Source: an uncultured Pseudomonadota bacterium
GTDB lineage: Bacteria > Pseudomonadota > Gammaproteobacteria > Burkholderiales > SG8-39
DNA length: 5,518 nucleotides
Direction of reading: 5' to 3'
Assembly: GCA_903864555.1 (NCBI GenBank)
Contig: CAIPGJ010000374.1
Coordinates: forward strand, 1 to 5,518
The notes under the pieces: model-generated
The model's input: the letters and a program-made list of their open reading frames with translations, nothing else
Told to the model about the DNA's origin: nothing
The model's database searches: none
Made by a program: the position numbers and the translations under genes
Shown: positions 5,062 to 5,518 of the stretch, piece by piece
How positions within the stretch are numbered: the stretch's first letter is position 1
How the letters are laid out: the number at the start of each line of letters is the position of its first letter

Positions 5062-5518
5062 ATGACAAGCGCATCCAACTTCATCAGCCGCCTACGCAGC
5101 GCCGGCATCGAGCCCGACGATCCGGAAGAGCTGAAAATCCGCAAGACCGTGCTGGTCTTTGCCATGGGCCTGATGACCGCCGCGCCCATGTTCTGGCTCT
5201 CCCTGTACTGGGCCATGGGACTGCAGCTTTCTGCCACCCTGCCGCTGGGATACCAGATCGTTTCTGTTACCACGCTGCTGATCTATGCCTGGAACGGACG
5301 TTACAACCAGTTCTGCATCTCGCAACTGCTGCTGTTCCTGTTCTTCCCGGTGGCGGCACAACTGTCGATAGGCAATTTCATTTCTGCCAGCGGCGTGGTC
5401 CTCTGGGGGATTCTGGCACCAGTCGTCGCCGTCATGGCCCTGGGCGGCCGGCAATCCATCCCCTGGTTCGTCGCCTTCATCACCATGCTGGCCATGTGCG
5501 GCTATCTCGACTTTGAAC
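5062..5518 (+). CDS. N-terminal membrane sensor domain, probably of a class III adenylate/guanylate cyclase (3' end outside window)
   Basis: The 152 visible residues start with a cytoplasmic tail containing RLRSAGIEPDDPEELKIRK (10-28), then five likely membrane helices: about 30-50, 59-76, 86-101, 111-127 and 132-148. Between them are only short loops, including WNGRYNQ (77-83) and GGRQSIPW (128-135). The tail 'GIxPxDxEELxxRK' with the block 'SGVVLWGILAP' and 'RxSIPWF' recalls MASE-like sensor modules that I associate with adenylate/guanylate cyclase proteins of betaproteobacteria. The effector domain is beyond the window edge, so a histidine kinase or GGDEF enzyme is still possible. ATG 5062 is the first start after an in-frame TAA at 5041 and keeps the conserved-looking tail. 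The gene has its own promoter candidate, lies 206 bases after the pilin operon, and need not be functionally linked to it. Confidence 0.6.
   Translation, partial: MTSASNFISRLRSAGIEPDDPEELKIRKTVLVFAMGLMTAAPMFWLSLYWAMGLQLSATLPLGYQIVSVTTLLIYAWNGRYNQFCISQLLLFLFFPVAAQLSIGNFISASGVVLWGILAPVVAVMALGGRQSIPWFVAFITMLAMCGYLDFE

Noticed and set aside
1..5518. Search for CRISPR arrays, tRNA or rRNA genes, insertion sequences and attachment sites
   Set aside because: No spaced direct repeats, tRNA-like cloverleaf, transposase frame or terminal inverted repeats with target duplication were seen by eye.

Overview
The window is a G+C-rich bacterial segment, read almost entirely from the + strand. It holds the end of a tightly packed operon for a type IV filament-like machine (the superfamily of type IV pili, MSHA pili and type II secretion), followed by the start of an unrelated membrane-sensor gene. 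Codon bias, protein style and recalled similarity of the pseudopilins and the downstream sensor domain to betaproteobacterial proteins suggest a betaproteobacterium, perhaps Burkholderiales or a relative. No search was run, so this placement is an inference.

Layout. Positions 1-1140 hold the C-terminal part of a GspL-like (PilM/PilN-like) inner-membrane assembly protein that begins before the window. It overlaps by ATGA with 1137-1745, a PilO/GspM-like bitopic protein with a coiled coil. That gene overlaps by ATGA with 1742-2194, a small exported periplasmic protein resembling the MshK/PilP/GspC class of connector. Three bases later starts 2198-3892, a 564-residue GspK/PilX-like pseudopilin with a class III prepilin leader and no Glu at +5. 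Six bases later comes 3899-4855, a canonical class III minor prepilin with Glu at +5. The five genes are surely one transcription unit, since no gap exceeds 6 bases.

Positions 4856-5061 form the only real intergenic region. It holds G/C-rich inverted repeats that could act as a weak terminator, a plausible sigma-70 promoter, and a hairpin against the next start codon. From 5062 to the window edge runs the N-terminal polytopic membrane domain of a protein that looks like the sensor part of a class III adenylate/guanylate cyclase. Its catalytic domain lies outside the window.

Proposed working model (inference). The first three products form an inner-membrane alignment complex spanning cytoplasm to periplasm, comparable to PilMNOP, MshIJK or GspLMC. 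The two pseudopilins would form or prime the tip of a short filament. The window contains no assembly ATPase, platform protein, secretin, major pilin or prepilin peptidase; these would be expected upstream or elsewhere. The set does not match a textbook Pil, Msh or Gsp operon, because the PilM- and PilN-like parts are in one protein and both pseudopilins carry large Cys-containing heads. The operon therefore looks like a poorly characterised filament or secretion variant.
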